A stretch of 6,303 nucleotides of DNA. It comes from Candidatus Chloroheliales bacterium (GTDB lineage Bacteria; Chloroflexota; Chloroflexia; QHBQ01). This document shows, piece by piece, positions 6,113-6,303 of the stretch (within the stretch, counting starts at the first letter, position 1; every line of letters starts with the position of its first letter). The translations under genes and the position numbers were made by a program. Location: the NCBI GenBank assembly GCA_003243865.1, contig QHBQ01000329.1, forward strand, positions 1 through 6,303, read 5' to 3'. The notes beneath the pieces are model-generated. The model did not search any database. It saw only the letters and a program-made list of their open reading frames with translations, and was not told the DNA's origin.

Positions 6113-6303
6113 ATTAACGCTAACCCTAATGGCAACAGCCAACTTAACGGCCACCTTGACGGCATAAGCGCGCCCGCTGATAACCTGCTTATGCGCGAGA
6201 TGTCGCCCTACCCCACCAGAAATCCCCGCGAGAAGGGGCTACTGGTCGGCGTCGAACATGGCGGCAAGCAGTTGTGGGATATTAGCGACTCGCTTGACGA
6301 ACT
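6113..6303 (+). CDS. hflX: HflX-like GTPase, N-terminal part, runs off the window
   Basis: The visible frame gives 63 codons plus two bases. The segment NPREKGLLVGVEHGG (37-51) followed by ISDSLDEL resembles the opening of HflX proteins ('ERALLVGV' then 'SLEEL'), ribosome-associated GTPases that split stalled or heat-damaged 70S ribosomes. The GTPase domain lies beyond the window, so the call rests on this short N-terminal match. The start is unusual. A strong AAAGGAG precedes an ATT codon at 6113, giving an Asn/Gly-rich leader (NANPNGNSQLNGHLDG). The first ATG codons in frame are 6191 and 6200, and neither has a visible ribosome binding site. If one of those is used, the protein starts MREMSPYPT or MSPYPT. 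It is a separate transcription unit from the ABC operon, judged by the 154-base gap with operator-like repeats. Identity moderate, start uncertain. Confidence 0.65.
   Translation, partial: MNANPNGNSQLNGHLDGISAPADNLLMREMSPYPTRNPREKGLLVGVEHGGKQLWDISDSLDE

Noticed and set aside
6113..6167. Programmed frameshift joining the ATG 6129 frame to hflX
   Set aside because: No slippery heptamer or downstream structure is seen between the frames.

Overview
The window is a compact, GC-rich bacterial chromosomal segment with all genes on the + strand. Gene content and style (a PIN/TRAM membrane protein, hflX, a zinc-finger anti-sigma/ABC exporter operon, GTG starts, strong Shine-Dalgarno sites) would fit a member of the Chloroflexota. 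This is an impression from protein style, not a proven assignment. No tRNA, rRNA, CRISPR array, insertion sequence or phage gene is visible.

Layout. (1) Positions 1-713 hold the 3' part of an AIM24-family gene whose start lies before the window. (2) 844-1929 encodes a four-helix membrane protein with a PIN nuclease domain and a TRAM domain (YacL-like), with a complete set of acidic active-site residues. (3) 1930-2098 is intergenic and carries a perfect 16-bp inverted repeat that is probably a terminator hairpin, although no T-tract follows. (4) 2099-5958 is a tightly packed five-gene operon: an ECF-type sigma factor, a zinc-finger anti-sigma protein with six predicted membrane helices, two further ABC-2-like membrane proteins, and an ABC ATPase. 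Stop/start overlaps (ATGA, ATGA, TGATG) and a final 20-base gap, each with a good ribosome binding site, imply translational coupling. (5) 5959-6112 is a regulatory-looking gap with direct and inverted repeats. (6) From 6113 to the window end is the start of an hflX-like GTPase gene. Its best Shine-Dalgarno site points to an ATT codon rather than ATG.

The most interesting feature is the operon. The second gene joins an anti-sigma zinc finger (H-x3-C-x2-C) to a membrane part that looks like an ABC-2 permease rather than the usual single helix. Its cytoplasmic-loop motif (E-L-x-L-A-x-P) recurs in both dedicated permeases next door. The inferred model is a self-contained module in which an ABC exporter, or its membrane substrate, is sensed by a permease-like anti-sigma factor that holds or frees the sigma factor encoded just upstream. 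The ATPase and permeases would be the effector arm, and the sigma factor could feed back on its own operon. Substrate and signal cannot be read from the sequence.
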